64,000 nucleotides of DNA from assembly GCA_009760855.2 (NCBI GenBank), contig WPIO01000001.1:21606501-21670500 (forward strand), read 5' to 3'. This stretch comes from Cristatella mucedo. Taxonomy: Eukaryota; Bryozoa; Phylactolaemata; Cristatellidae. Position numbers and translations under genes: made by a program. This document shows, one piece after another, positions 33,935-45,529 of the stretch. Below the pieces are notes generated by a model, which made no database searches, was not told the origin of the DNA, and saw only the letters and a program-made list of their open reading frames with translations. Numbering within the stretch: position 1 is the first letter of the stretch; each line of letters opens with the position of its first letter.

Positions 33935-35100
33935 TAATAAAAATACACTTGTATAACGGCCTCAGAGAACCGAGTCTCTTTCTAGGCCAGCGGTTCTCAA
34001 CCTGTGGATCGCGACCCCTTTCGGGGTCGAATGACCCTTTCGCAGGGGTTGCCTAAGACCTTTGGAAAACACGAATTTCCAAGTTTCGAACGCAGTAATT
34101 TTATGGTTGGGGTCGCCACAACATGAGGAACTGCATTAAAGGGTCGCGGCATTAGAATGGTTGAGAACCACTGTTCTAGGCACTTTACACATGCTGTAAA
34201 GATATCATGACCGAATGATAAGTGGTAACATTCGCAATGTTATCAAGCGTAACTGTGACTGTGAAATGCACAGGGTCAACATGTAGATATGGTTAGTGGC
34301 AGCAGGCACAGTGTCTGCTCACATAAGCACATAAAGAACGAATCGCAAGGACTCACTAAATGCTGTAATAAACAGGTTTTTTAAGCTTCTTTTTAAATGA
34401 ATGTCGTCATGTCAGATGATGTCGTAACTTCAGCCGGAGTGAGTTCCAGGCTTTGGGAGTATACGAACTAAAGACACGGTCTAAAGGATTTGAGGTACTT
34501 ACGAGGTATAGCAAAAGGATTTGAGTCCAAACAGCAGGTGGCACGATGCTTGGCCTGGTAGGGAAATAGTTCTGATAGGTAGGGTGGAGTCAGAGAATGA
34601 AGGGACCTACAAGTAAGTGACAGAACCTTTAAGTAGTTGCACTGCTTGATTGGGAGCCAGTGCAGGTCGGCGAGAAGTGGTGTGATGTGGCAACTGCGAC
34701 TCACACAGACCAGGCTAGTTCCAGAGTTTTGCACCGACCGTAAGGGCTTGATTGAACAGGCCAGCACACTAGCAAGCAGTGAGTTACATAAGTTGAAAGG
34801 GATGTCACAAATGTATAGAACAATTCGGAATCCCTGTCTAAGTAAGCCGGATTTTAGTAATGTTATGTAGCTGAAAGTAGGCAGACTTGCCTGTGGAGCT
34901 GATGTGGTCGACTAGTGGGAGGGCACTTTGGCGGAGGACACCTAGATTTCGTGCTGGTTCAACAGGACATATGGTTGCAGAGCCGATCTTGAGCGATAAT
35001 CTTTCCAGATTCTGAGCCATTATTTGTTTGCCCATAACGAGTAAGTTGTTTTATCGTCATTTAGTTTGAGAATGTTGGCTACAATCCATATGCAGTGCCT
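33935..35100 (-). mobile_element. LINE-A, antisense, interrupted by a MITE
   Basis: A more degenerate LINE-A: reversed tail at 33940-33987, then the MITE 33988-34173, then the rest of the hairpin (ctaggcactttacac), untranslated region, C-terminal region ([20 protein letters not shown]) and the segment before it up to about 35094 (MGKQIMAQNLERLSLKIGSA). Frameshifted. Confidence 0.85.
33988..34173. mobile_element. SPIN-like hAT MITE with perfect 8-bp target duplication
   Basis: 186-bp non-autonomous DNA transposon. Terminal inverted repeats CAGCGGTTCTCAACC and CAGTGGTTCTCAACC (read inward; one mismatch). It is flanked by identical TTCTAGGC at 33980-33987 and 34174-34181, the 8-bp duplication typical of hAT elements. 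Internal blocks TCGCGACCCCTTTCGGGGTC, GACCCTTTCGCAGGGGT, GCCTAAGACC, CACAACATGAGGAACTG and TTAAAGGGTCGCGGCATTAG are what I remember of SPIN (SPace INvader) MITEs of tetrapods. Inserted in a LINE-A hairpin, so younger than it. Confidence 0.88.
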
Positions 35101-35107
35101 GCAATGT

Positions 35108-35890
35108 GGGTTCAGCACTGGTAGCCTGTTTGCAGACTTCTCGCTGGTCGTACGTTGTCAGAGCGTGAGCACAGCTGCCACCTGTTCCTCGTCATTCCAA
35201 TCATGATCCAAGTAGAGTTGGCTGCTTGGTGCACGGCAGAGTGTATCTTCCAGGAACAGTTCTTTTCCAGGCGTGTTTACCATGTCAAAAGGGTGCCGTA
35301 GATTCCGAAGGCCCATCCTCTGGAATATTGAAGACAGCTCTGCTATGGGCTTGTTGAAAATGCCCAGCAGTGGCTTGTGATCAGTTTCCACAGTGACACA
35401 CTGTCCAAATACGTATTTATGGAACCACTCCAGACCGAACTGCACTGCTAACATCTTTCTCAATCTGGCCATATCGTTCGTTGCGGTACCGGCGCTTCAG
35501 GCCGTTGATCTTGTAGCAGCACTGCTCCCAGACCATGTTGTGATGCATCAACCGATAGCTTGACAGGTTTTGTTACATTGTATAGGCCTAGCAATAGTGC
35601 CACCATCTTCTTTATTTCTTCGAAGGCCTTGGTATGACCAGCATTCCAGCACCAGGATACTTCCTTTGGGTCAGCTGGTGTAGTGGGGTTGAGACCTCAA
35701 GACAGCCGCAGATTAAACATAAAAGGTAGTTGACCATGCCCAGAAATCGGGAGACATCGACCTTTGACATCAGTACTCGGAGCTCGCCGATAGCTTGTAC
35801 CGTTGATGTGTGGGCCTTATACACTCAGAAGAGAGCTCGTGCCCTAGGTACGGGACTTCGGTCTGGCAGAAGCACTTCTTCTCACTTCTC
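35108..35890 (-). mobile_element. Ty3/gypsy pol fragment (RT end to RNase H), antisense
   Basis: Antisense readings in order: a CFCQTEVPYLGHELS-like RT block near 35870; FLGMVNYL and STPLHQLT (end of RT / tether) near 35640-35740; then EMLAV-type QFGLEWFHKYVFGQCVTVET, TDHKPLLGIFNKP and PGKELFLEDTLCRAPSS of RNase H at 35200-35470. Several frameshifts and no LTRs nearby, so a relic. Confidence 0.85.
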
Positions 35891-35989
35891 ATTCATCATC
35901 ATACAACAGGATAGACTCTCTAATATTGTCAGTCTTGTTTACAAAGAAGCTTGAGAAGCAATCAGCTAAGTCACAAACCACAAGAATAA

Positions 35990-36178
35990 TAAAAATAATA
36001 CATTTGTTATAGTGCCCTGAGAGAACACAAATCTTTTCTAGGCACGACATTTGCTGCATAGGAAGCATGATCGAATGGTTAGTGGTAGAATGCTCAATGA
36101 GAACATGCATAACATGGTTAGAGGTGCCATGCACGGGGTCAGCATGCAAATATGGTTAGTGGCAGCATGCCGATCACT
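35990..36178 (-). mobile_element. LINE-A 3' end, antisense
   Basis: AATAATA tail, reversed hairpin (agtgccctgagagaacac) and 3' untranslated region, ending after gcagcatgcc. About 190 bp. Confidence 0.8.
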
Positions 36179-37599
36179 TGGTAAGGAGCTAACCTGGGAG
36201 CGGTTAAGGAGATGGTTGATGGTAGAGATCTGCTTTTTTGGATTGTGCATCTGTGATTCAACATTTTGTAGAAGCTAGACGGCAATTACTATTAAATATA
36301 TACTCTATATGTATATATACTATATTTGTCGTAACAGGAGCATAGTCAAAAGATAGGATCAATTCTGACAAACTTTGAGACTATAGATAGCAACGGTGAG
36401 CTTGTGCATTGAGAACGTTTTCGCGGACAGATCCAGACGGCTTGAGGCAGACAGACTCAAGCATAAAGCGAGAAAAAGAAAGATGTTAACGAGCTGAACT
36501 ATTTTCACCATCTAGATTCCATGTACGTCCTTACGTCTGTCTAGGGTTCGGTGCGATAGACGGTAAATTCTTTGACCGAAACTGTACCTTATTGCTTAAC
36601 GCCCACGAAAATGAAATAACTATAGCTACACGGGTAGATGAGTGCATTTCGCTTGTCCTGAAATCGCGTCAGCACCGCAACATGTCAACAAGTTTCGCTA
36701 CTCTCGTAGGACTCGGTTTCTGGGAATTGCAATCCGAGCATTATAGTATCGTCTTCGATTGATATCCAAATAAAATTAAGCTCAGCTAAATGCTACATTA
36801 AGATTGGGCAAATGCCATTTGGTAGAAATAGCTTTTTATATTAAATACCGTCCATATTAGAGTGAGAATTTCGATAGCGGCACGGATTATACACTTAAGA
36901 CTTGCATTGCCATTGCTCACATTTGTAGTAGCTGGAGGGATTCGTATTCTTCGGCAGACGTCATTACAAGTTTCCAGTTGGGGCTTCGCATACAAAATAC
37001 GTTCGCTTGAGAAACGAGTTTCAACCTATTGCAGCTGAAGCTATTGGGGCACCGATGTGCAGAAAGTAATGATTACACGAGTTCGATGTGGACTAGCAGG
37101 ATACATTTTTCGTTATTGCCTAAATGGTTTTTGTTTGGGGTTTATATTATACATTTCTTTTTGCTTTCCATACAGTTTCCGGTCTGCATGGCTATTGTCA
37201 GCTACGACTGTCCTTGGCAGACCGGCCAGTCTGTAGTTGTAGCCGTGGAATGCTGTCCTGGAGAGTATGGTCTTCAAGGCAGCTATGAAGGCATGCTCAG
37301 AGCTTGCTTCCAATAGGCATAGGTCATGAAGGCTCAGCTAGTCTGTCGGATCTTGAGTCTTGTAGTCCAGAGAAAATGCATTTAGTAGGATAGTAATAAT
37401 GTCATTGGTATAGCAACCTAAGAGAACTTGATCACTTACAAATTACTCTACATAAATAAATAAATAAATATATATATATATACCCCACATAGATATTTAT
37501 CTCAACTTTTTTGTCACCAGAAACAAAGATCTCCGCATTAAGCTAAAGAAGCTGGCGATTGTAGTGCTCTCAAGAGCTAAGGACTTTAAGTACAATAGC
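36179..37599. other. Unassigned stretch
   Basis: No gene recognised. Contains TATATG-type repeats near 36295-36325 and (AAAT)n plus (TA)n at 37451-37482. A 95-codon + frame at 37029-37316 has no recognisable motif. Confidence 0.35.
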
Positions 37600-37735
37600 C
37601 CTGGTTTGGCCCAGAGGTTAAGGTGCTCACCTTTACGGTCCAAGGGGGTGGGCTCGAGCCCTGCAGCATATGTGAATCTCTATAGATGGAGATTTTCCAG
37701 TTCTCTTAGCGGGCCATACAAATGAATTATATTGA
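37600..37735 (+). mobile_element. SINE-B
   Basis: Head with A box tggcccagaggttaagg and B box gggctcgagcc, a decayed tail hairpin (ctatagatggagatt...cttagcgggcc) and the end atacaaatgaattatattg. The outer stem is mutated. Confidence 0.8.
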
Positions 37736-38500
37736 GCCACAACTGCCTGAGCCGACTCCGGCAGTCATGGAAGCTTCTGAACACTAGTGCACACTCATTA
37801 AAAAGCAAAATCCGGTATAGCTGCAGCTGCTTCGGCTGTATATTCACTGGGCAATGAGAGGCGTTGCTAGGATGCCAGGTAGAACGATTGAGTTAAGTGC
37901 AGCAATCGGAATATCTATTTTCACCCTAAAACCAAAACATGGTGTGTATGTGGCTACTGTGACGTCGTCCCAACACGATTCTTTATGACCTCCCTTGTCT
38001 GACCTGGCGTAGAGGCCGCCACCAGCTTCTTCGGTGCCTTTTCTGATGTACTTCTCTGCTGTAGCACACGCCACAAAGCACAATAGGGTCGGCTACTGGT
38101 GTAGGCCGAACGCCTCAGAACCACTAGTCGATATCGGTCCATAGTCATTCTATGGAGTTCACATCAGGCGGGCCAGCTGGGCTACTGCATCAGCACCAAC
38201 ACAATAATTCTTCAAATTTGCTGCCATATTGCCAGGATTTTTTGACAATTGAGTGTACAGGTGGGGAACAGAGAGTGGTGCTGCTGAGAACTGCAGCAGC
38301 TAGATGCTGCACAAAACGGCCCCCCTACTATACTAAGTCAATGGGATGCCACAGGCAGATGACGATGAAAGGACAACATGAATAACTAGCTAAAGAGCAG
38401 CAGTATTTAGTCAGCGTTCTGCTTCGCTAAACAGCAAGCCGAAACTGAAGCAGACACCTCATCCAATCAGCCAACTTCCACATCACTCGATGGCATGACT
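37736..38500. other. Region 3' of the MIF gene, unassigned
   Basis: Should contain the MIF 3' untranslated region on the - strand. I see no canonical AATAAA on that strand close to the stop. No other gene recognised. Confidence 0.4.
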
Positions 38501-41500
38501 CTAAAATGTGCTGCCTCCAAATGCGACGTGAGATCCAGCATAATCCGAAAAAAGAATGCAGATTCTACAACCAGAAATGGTCACGTGGTATGCAATAAAC
38601 CATACCAACATACATTTAAACGGTCAACGGTAGAAGACACAGAGGAACGGCTAAAAACAGTGCTAACGAGCAGGTAGGGCTGTGACCAGATTTGACTGAA
38701 ACAATGAAATGAAACCTACAACAGATACGTAACACAAAATATTATAATCAAATACACGGTAACTTACATGGCAGGGAATGCGAGTTCTTTTGTGAATCAC
38801 AGACAGTGGTTTAGGCTCCGGTTCTTTTCACGGTTTATACTCTCCCTCTTGCTGATGTGATTGCCAAGCACAATCTAGGCTTTCACTTCTATGCGGATGA
38901 CACTCAGTTGTACCTTTGCTTTGATCGCTCCCAGCCTTCGACCACCTCAAATTCACTCAACTCACTTGCTGCATGTATTCATGACATCCGCACATGGATG
39001 GCAGCAAGTTTTCTAAAACTAAACGATGATAAAACTAACTTACTAGTTATGGGCAAACCCAGTGTGATTCAGAAATTGGAAAGGCTGACGCTCAAAATTG
39101 GCTCTGCCAGCATATCTCCTGTTGCATCAGCTCGAAATCTAGGTGTCATATTCCAAAGCGACCTCTCGTTAGACGACCATATCAGCTCCAAGGTCAAAGC
39201 TGCCTATTTTCAGCTTCATAATATTGCTAAAATTCGGGCTTGTTTAGATAAGGATACCACGTCTAAGTTGGTCCATGCATTCGTGACGTCTCGCCTCGAC
39301 TTCTGCAACTCACTGCTTACTGGCTTACGAGCATGTGCGATCAGGCAATTGCAGCTGCTGCAAAACTCTGCAGCTAGGCTTGTCTGACGTGAGCGTCGCA
39401 GTTGCCACATTACTCCACTTTTCTCCGACCTGCACTTGCTACCAGTCAAGCAACGGATTGACTTCAAGGTTTGTCGCTCACTTTTAGGTCCCTTCATTCT
39501 ATGGCTCCAGCCTATCTCTCCGACATACTCCCCCATCAGGCCAAGCATCGTACCACCTGCTTTTCGGAATCCAACAGTCTAGAAATACCTCGTACAAACC
39601 TTAAATCCTTTGGAGACCGTGCATTTAGTTCATATGCTCCCAAAGCTTGGAACTCCCTCCCGACCTGTGTCAGAACATCCCCTGACCTGACCACATTTAA
39701 AAGGAACTTAAAAACACACCTATTTAGGACAGCATTTAGTGGGTCCCGGTGATTCGTCCTTCACGTGCTTATGCGTGCTGACACTGTGCATGCTGCCACC
39801 AACCACATTGGCATGCTGACCCTGTGCATGTCACCCCTAACCATATTATTCATTTTGTTTGTTTTTCAAGCATGATTTTACTTACCATTTAATTGCATTT
39901 CCCTTTGCAGCAAATGTAAAGCGCCCAGAAAGAGATTAAGTTCTCTGAGGGCGCTTTATCAAGTACATTATTATTATTATTATTAGGCTAAGGGTGATAC
40001 ACGTTGAATACTGGTACAGTTCTGAGGAGCAACTCAACAGGGTGGACAGTGATTGCCCCCACCCCGGAAGCAGTGGCGTAGTAGCCGGCAAACACAGTAA
40101 GTGTTTCCCAGTCCAGGCTGGAGGGTTTCTTTCTGTACGTTGGCCAGTTAGAAGCGGTTGCCGTGGAGAGGCAACCAAGAGTGGCACCGCCCCAATTGCT
40201 ACACAGACAAATGCATTCATCCCACTCGATTTTCACACACTTTCTTTCGAAAAAAGACAAATAAATCTGTGAGTCACGGCAATGAATCCAGGACCGATAA
40301 CCAAATACTCGCATCTCAACCCCATGCCAACAGACCAACAAGGACATCCACTGTTTTCGGATAGTTATCGTTTATCCAAAAAAGCAAAACGGTCCTGTCG
40401 GTAGCAGTATTAAGGCGCTACACTTCCACAATCAAGGATGGCAGTAATGTACAGCATCAGTTAGCTGGAAACGACGGATTGGAAAACTGCCCATAGGTTA
40501 CTTCCGATCATCCTTGGACAGCAAAGACAAAAAGACACCACGGCAGGCCCTTTAGTCAAGTCGGCTTTTCCAATCGCCTTCCCTCTTCAGGAGACAAGAC
40601 ATAGCATAGTAGCCTAGGAGGTGAGGTGCTTGCTCATCACGACCAAGGTCGTGGGTTCAAATCCCGCAGTGGGCAATCCTTCATTGCCAACTGCAAGCGG
40701 TGGTAATAGCCACTAAGGCTCTTCTGCAGCTATACAAATGAGGCTATTAAATCAGGTACTATTATTATAATGAACAGCAACTAGTTTACAAAGTGACTAG
40801 TCAGCAAGCAGCAGGCCGATACCATTTTCCACGACACTTAGTCTAGGTCAGGCAATGCACAACTACGGATTGCTTGCATGCAATCTGGCGAATATACATC
40901 ATCGGCACACAATCGGCAAAGCAGCTGTCTCAATCTGGGATTTTAAGGCGGGCAACACAGTCAGGGGGTACACAGACCGCAAGAAACTGCTAGCAAAACT
41001 CCTGCTAGCCAATGGCTGATGTGTCGTTAGCGGTTTCATCTCTGCACATGGCCAATGTATTATTGGTCGGCATGTGCAAAAACGAGCAAACAAGTCTTGC
41101 TTTACAAAAGTTTCAATTAGTATAAAATGAAATATAGTCCTGGCACCGTCAGCATAGAAGCAAGGCACCGAGAGCAAGTATGGGATACAAAATGCACTTA
41201 ATTGAAAGCTAAATAGCATCAGAACCACAACAGAGATCGACAGAAGCAGCACAGATGTGCCCACAGTAGTACGGGTTTACCTTTCGTTTGGAACACCAAG
41301 CTTGTTATTTATAAAGCTGGTCAGCATTTTGGTATACTTCTTAGTGAACGCACCATCTACATTCCCCATCGTGCCAACGTAGCACTTTGCACAAGGCTCG
41401 GCAGTACCACCAAAGGTCATAAACTTCGTTAGCGTCACAGATATCACCACATACTGTCAAAAGAAAACCACGTGCAGCACTACCACAAGGAGAGAAGGAA

Positions 41501-42582
41501 AAGGAAGCCGAACGCAGCGAACGAGAGCGTGGCTAAGCGTGTGCGCATAAAAGCGCGGTGGCAAGTGCCCACAGAAAATGAACATGAACGGATCGGTGGG
41601 ACACGGCCACAAATGATCTTGCTCGTCGCAGGGTGCTCCTCAAGGTTACCGGGCTAGATCTACGGTACTAATTAACAATTAGTCTTTTGCTGCGAAACCA
41701 ATCTTATAATAATAATAATAAAATAATGCACTTGATAAGGCGCCCTCAGAGAACTCAATCTCTCTCTAGGCGCTTTACATTTGCTGCAAATGGAAATGCA
41801 ATTGAATGGTGAGTAAAATCATGCTAGACAAACAAACAAAATGAATCTTGTTGGTACAACCCCAAGCTGCAGAAGAACTGAGTAGCATCAAGGTTTTTTC
41901 TTAGCCCGGCTGCTGTCTCTGAGAGTAGAAGACCGTGGAACTCACTTCTCAAGATCTTATGAAAGGTCGATATCTTCTCTACTGCACTTGCTACCCAGCT
42001 ATCATTCGCTGCTAATTCAAGGCTACTTATTTATTCGACCGTCATCCTGACTGAACTATATTTACAACCTTTTCTTTGTTAAATATAGTTCCTTTGAATA
42101 GTGCCCTAAGGGAAGTTAAATCTCTATTCAGACCCTGCACATGTTGTGTGAGATAGAGTCTGACGGCTGTTGTCTGCCCCCGAAGGTGCTTAGGCTTTGA
42201 TCGCATTAGAGAATGCACTTCAGCTTAACACTTGCTCAAGTCTTTGTAGATCTAACGACGGAGAGAGGCTAAAGCCCCAGCTATCGGTAAAAAAGTGGTA
42301 ATACATTATCGGTCGCATGAAGAGATATCTCCAAGCCAAGCAAAGTAAGAGAGCAGAAAGTTGCATAAACACCAGGTTGCTACCCAAATATACCAGCCGG
42401 ATAAGCACAATAACCAGCCAGCAGAGAGTGTGGCCACGGTGCGCCCAAGTCAGCGCAAGCTCGAATTAACATACCGATTCCGGCTTTCCGGTGACCTGCG
42501 CTACTTGCTTAGACAACAGTATATTGAAATCTGCTGGGATATCATCCTCTCCAACATTGGTGATGATATTTAGAAGGGGCAT
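38501..42582 (-). CDS. MIF: Macrophage migration inhibitory factor / D-dopachrome tautomerase family gene, complete, 3 exons
   Basis: Small trimeric tautomerase and secreted cytokine family. Exons on the - strand: 42582-42475 (MPLLNIITNVGEDDIPADFN to GKPES, donor GTATGT), 41453-41281 (starts YVVISVTLTKFMTFGGTAEP, donor GTAAAC) and 38564-38501 (ICILFSDYAGSHVAFGGSTF, stop TAG). Acceptors are TTTTGACAG and GGTTGTAG. The product is 114 residues (human MIF 115). Coding lengths of 108 and 173 nt and phases 0 and 2 equal those of vertebrate MIF. The catalytic Pro2 after the initiator Met, Lys33 in GKP, and a CxxC at residues 57-60 (CAKC) are present. Introns carry LINE-A, SINE-A and LINE tails. No frame damage, so likely functional. 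MIF versus DDT paralogue cannot be settled here, though the CxxC favours MIF. Confidence 0.93.
38830..39986 (+). mobile_element. LINE-A, best-preserved 3' half, in MIF intron 2
   Basis: Encodes [20 protein letters not shown] (YADD at 38890-38901), [54 protein letters not shown] and [11 protein letters not shown]-stop (39386). A frameshift near 39470 precedes the C-terminal block ending LKTHLFRTAFSG. Then untranslated region, hairpin AAAGCGCC...GGCGCTTT and an (ATT) tail. Only one stop and one or two frameshifts. It lies antisense to MIF. Confidence 0.92.
40612..40768 (+). mobile_element. SINE-A, in MIF intron 2
   Basis: Head with A box tagcctaggaggtgaggtgc and B box GGTTCAAATCC; body cgcagtgggcaatccttcat...ggtggtaatagcc; tail gctatacaaatgaggctatt ending aaatcaggtactattatt. 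Confidence 0.85.
41708..41850 (-). mobile_element. LINE-A 3' end, antisense, in MIF intron 1
   Basis: (AAT)n tail, reversed hairpin (aaggcgccctcagagaactc ... ctaggcgcttt) and the start of the untranslated region, to acaaacaaacaaaatgaat. Same strand as MIF. Confidence 0.88.
41880..42205 (+). mobile_element. LINE-B remnants with an embedded SINE-B-type tail, in MIF intron 1
   Basis: 41880-42070 is a decayed LINE-B C-terminal region (accgtggaactcacttctca resembles RLWNSLPQ coding sequence). 42078-42140 is a reversed SINE-B/LINE tail (agtgccctaagggaagttaaatctctattcag). 42140-42200 resembles the LINE-B stretch tgtgagatgaagtctgttgg...aggtgcttagg. Weak similarity. Confidence 0.5.
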
Positions 42583-42677
42583 TGCGCAATCTCTTTCGCA
42601 TACACGACAGCGAGTCCTCACGGTACGTACGCTCTCACGTGCGCACACAGTGGTTTGAAGAGAGCGACGACCTTCGC

Positions 42678-42684
42678 ATTTATA
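42678..42684 (-). promoter_or_regulatory. TATA box of MIF
   Basis: TATAAAT on the - strand, ~95 bases upstream of the MIF start codon and preceded by CCTG. Transcription would start ~25-30 bases downstream, near 42650, leaving a leader of about 65-70 bases. Confidence 0.6.
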
Positions 42685-42699
42685 CAGGAAAGAACTTCC

Positions 42700-43334
42700 G
42701 GCGGTCTGCGCCAGCGGTTCGGCAAAAGCAGTAATAATAGTAATACAAGTAGTAGTACACGGCTCTGAGTTAGCATATACGGTATACCCCCATTAAAAAA
42801 AGATCGCAGATACTCAGGACGCTACCACTCTGGGCCCATTACAAGTGTGCGAAACGGCGCCGGACTGACTCTCGCTCGAGCGGGACGGGACGTAAGTATC
42901 GCGGGCGCTAGAATTCACAGCCAATATTGGTCGAACCAATATTGGTTTTCAATATATTTTTGGTTATTTCAATATTGGTCAAATTATACCAATATAGTTT
43001 TGGTTATTTCACCATTGGTCGAACTAGCGTCTCCAAGCGCAGCTGACGAATTGTATAGAAGCCGCCTCATATAGGCATGCAGATATGCAGACGATAGCCG
43101 AATGCTGCGCAATACATATTGCCCTTGCTCGAGAAATCAGTAAAAGCGCCTGCACACATCCGACTTGATTAAGCATCTGTCAATTTGTGATCAGTACAAG
43201 AAAACCCGAGGCTTAAATGGCGCTGTACAATATGATGCCTAAGATAGTTGAAGTTTGGTATGCAGCGTCAACCGGATTATGAAAACCGTAAAGATCATTT
43301 ACGGTTCCTGAGTTACATTAGGAAGGAACCGGGT
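42700..43334. other. MIF upstream region with CCAATATTGG palindromes
   Basis: 42918-43022 contains repeated CCAATATTGG and TTGGTTATTTCA..ATTGGTC elements in both orientations (two full palindromes at 42921 and 42936, then ttcaatattggtcaaattat and partial copies). No gene recognised in the rest. Confidence 0.6.
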
Positions 43335-44335
43335 ATGCCACATATGATAATAATATTAATAAGAATAACAACAATAAGACATTTGATACAGCGCCTTCAG
43401 CAAACTCATCGCTTTCTTGGCACTTTACATTTGCTGCAAGGGAAGTACGACCGAATGGTTAGTGGTAGCATGCTCAATAAACAACAAGAATAAAATGGTT
43501 AGGGGTGGCATGCACAGGGTCAGCATGCAAGTATGGTTAGTGGCAGCATTCACACCATCAGCACGCATAAGCACACAAAGGACGAATCGCAGGGACCCAC
43601 TAAATGCTGTGATAAATAGACGCGTTTTCAGTTTCTCTTTTTAAATGCGGTCAAGTTAGGGGATATGACGCATGTCGGGAGTGAGTTCCCGGCCTTGGGA
43701 GCACACGAACTAAAAGGCACGGTCTCCAAAGGATTTGAGGTTTGTACGAGGTATTGGTAAACTGCTGGATTCCGAAAAGCGGGTGGTACGATGCTTGGCC
43801 TGGTGGGGTAGTATATCTGACAGATAGGCTGGAGCCAAAGAATGAAGGGACCTGAAAGTGACTGACAGAACCTTGAAATCAATGTTTTGCTTGACTGGAA
43901 GTCAGTGCAGGTCGGTAAGAAGTGGTGAGATGTGGCAACTGCGACGCTCACGACAGACAAGCTTAGCTGCAGAGTTTTGCACCAGCTGTAAGTGCCTGAT
44001 TGCACAGGCTGGTAGATCATCAAGCAGTCAGTTACAGAAGTCAAGACGGCATGTCACAAATGCACGGACCAATTTAGATGCGGTATCCCTATCTAAACAA
44101 GCCCGAATTGTAGCAATGTTATATAGCTGAAAGTAGGCAGACTTGACTGCGTAGCTGATGTAGTCGTCTAATGAAAGGTCACGCTGGAACATGACACCTA
44201 GATATCGTGCAGATTCATCAGATGTGCTGGCAGAGCCGAATGCGTCAGCCTTCCAATTTCTTAACCACACTTGGTTGGCCAATAACTAGTAAGTTGGTTT
44301 TATCATCATTCAATTTAAAAAAGTTTACGTTGTTG
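43335..44335 (-). mobile_element. LINE-A, antisense
   Basis: AAT-rich tail at 43346-43378, reversed hairpin (agcgccttcagcaaactcat), untranslated region, C-terminal coding sequence (ATSHHFLPTCTDFQSSK in a shifted frame), KSAYFQLYNIATIRACLDRD and the LNDDKTNLL segment at about 44320. Confidence 0.85.
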
Positions 44336-44760
44336 TACTTCGGGCTTCGAACCATGCAGATCTACTCGGGACTTCGAAGTGAATTGTACGACATGGCCGG
44401 TGTTTTACCCGCATTCATCTCTCTGGCTATGAAATAGACCGGTCTACATTAACGACTTGGACGTGCTATACTAAGGTATAGGCTTCTTTTTATTTTTGCA
44501 CTGTTCTGCTACCGTCGGGATACTTGCTTGTATTGAGGCAGACTCTGCTACTTTGTCAGCTTTTGGCTTTGTTAACCAGGCTGTGTGTGGCTCCGGCTCC
44601 GCTCCAGTATTTGTTCCGAGCATTTGTCCAGCTCCGCTCCAGTACTTGAGGCGGACTCTGCTACACCGGCTCCGCTCCAGTATTTGTCTCGTTCCTGTGA
44701 GAACTAGCACCGGTACTCGGGCCTTGTTTGTGGCAACGGGTATGTAATTTGTAATGCATC
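44336..44760. other. Unassigned; short GCTCCGCTCCAGTA repeats
   Basis: ccggctccgctccagtattt recurs with variation three times between 44590 and 44700. Nothing else recognised. Confidence 0.5.
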
Positions 44761-44761
44761 T

Positions 44762-44762
<1 letters not shown>

Positions 44763-44802
<40 letters not shown>
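44763..44802. repeat. (TG)n microsatellite
   Basis: Forty bases of pure TG dinucleotide, directly adjoining the reversed LINE-B end. It may have grown from the LINE-B tail or target site. Confidence 0.95.
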
Positions 44803-44804
<2 letters not shown>

Positions 44805-45525
44805 CTCCACAAAGCCACAAGGACCACGTCGGTGTTATGCTAGAGAGTTCTCTATAGCAACTCAAAGCCTCAGCGGCTTTCGTTACGCACACAGTAACCC
44901 ACAGACTTAATCTCAAGCAATAAAGAGAAAGCGAGAAGCATAGCTGAGTCTGGAATTGGAGTCGAGGAAGTGATTAGCATCATAGGAGTGGACGGACATA
45001 GATAGCAGCAGAGGATGAGCTTGAGAATGCATGCAACAGTCAGCATTAGGTGAGGAGATCCTTTGCAGAAGAATTTTTGAAGTTAGTTCCACAATCTAGG
45101 ACATGTAGAGCAAAAGCTTCTGTCGTCAGCTGTCTTTAAGCGAAGGAATGAAATTGCTACTAATTTATTGTCTGTAGAAGCTCCGAGGGCACGACGAGAC
45201 TAAAACTGGTGGAGCAGTTCAGCTAGGTATAAAGGAGACAACAACAGACGCAGTGGCTCATTGGCTTTTTTGGCAGCCGAGCCAAAAGTGGATTGCAGTA
45301 GTCAAGCCTATTCAGTACCAGAAAGCTATTAAAGTCTTGGGCCAACCACCTGGTTAGACAGTCCTTAACTGTAGAGAGGGATTGAACACGACGGCTAGCT
45401 CTGGATGCGACGTTCTTAATTAACCTCTCAAAAGTTAAGTAGTTAGAAAGGAGGACGCCTAAATTTTGAGCACATGCCGACAGTTGTGTAGCACAGCACC
45501 GGTCTAGCTTAATTTTAGGGTGCGA
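44803..45525 (-). mobile_element. LINE-B 3' half, antisense
   Basis: Reversed terminal hairpin (gtaactccacaaagccacaa), untranslated region with the tttcgttacgcacacagtaaccc segment, decayed C-terminal region, then an antisense frame with CSACAQNLGVLLSNYLTFERLI, ASRASRRVQSLSTVKDCL and FLVLNRLDYCNPLLARLPKK. Frameshifted. Confidence 0.85.
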
Positions 45526-45529
45526 AAGA

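Noticed and set aside
37029-37316. 95-codon + frame with a hydrophobic segment
   Set aside because: No recognisable motif, and an overlapping antisense frame is equally long; not supported.
37844-38148. Mariner/Tc1-like transposase remnant
   Set aside because: I looked for catalytic D-D-E/D blocks and terminal repeats and saw none.
40899-41264. 121-codon antisense frame with a hydrophobic, signal-like start
   Set aside because: It lies in MIF intron 2, has no family resemblance and no splice consistency; probably chance.
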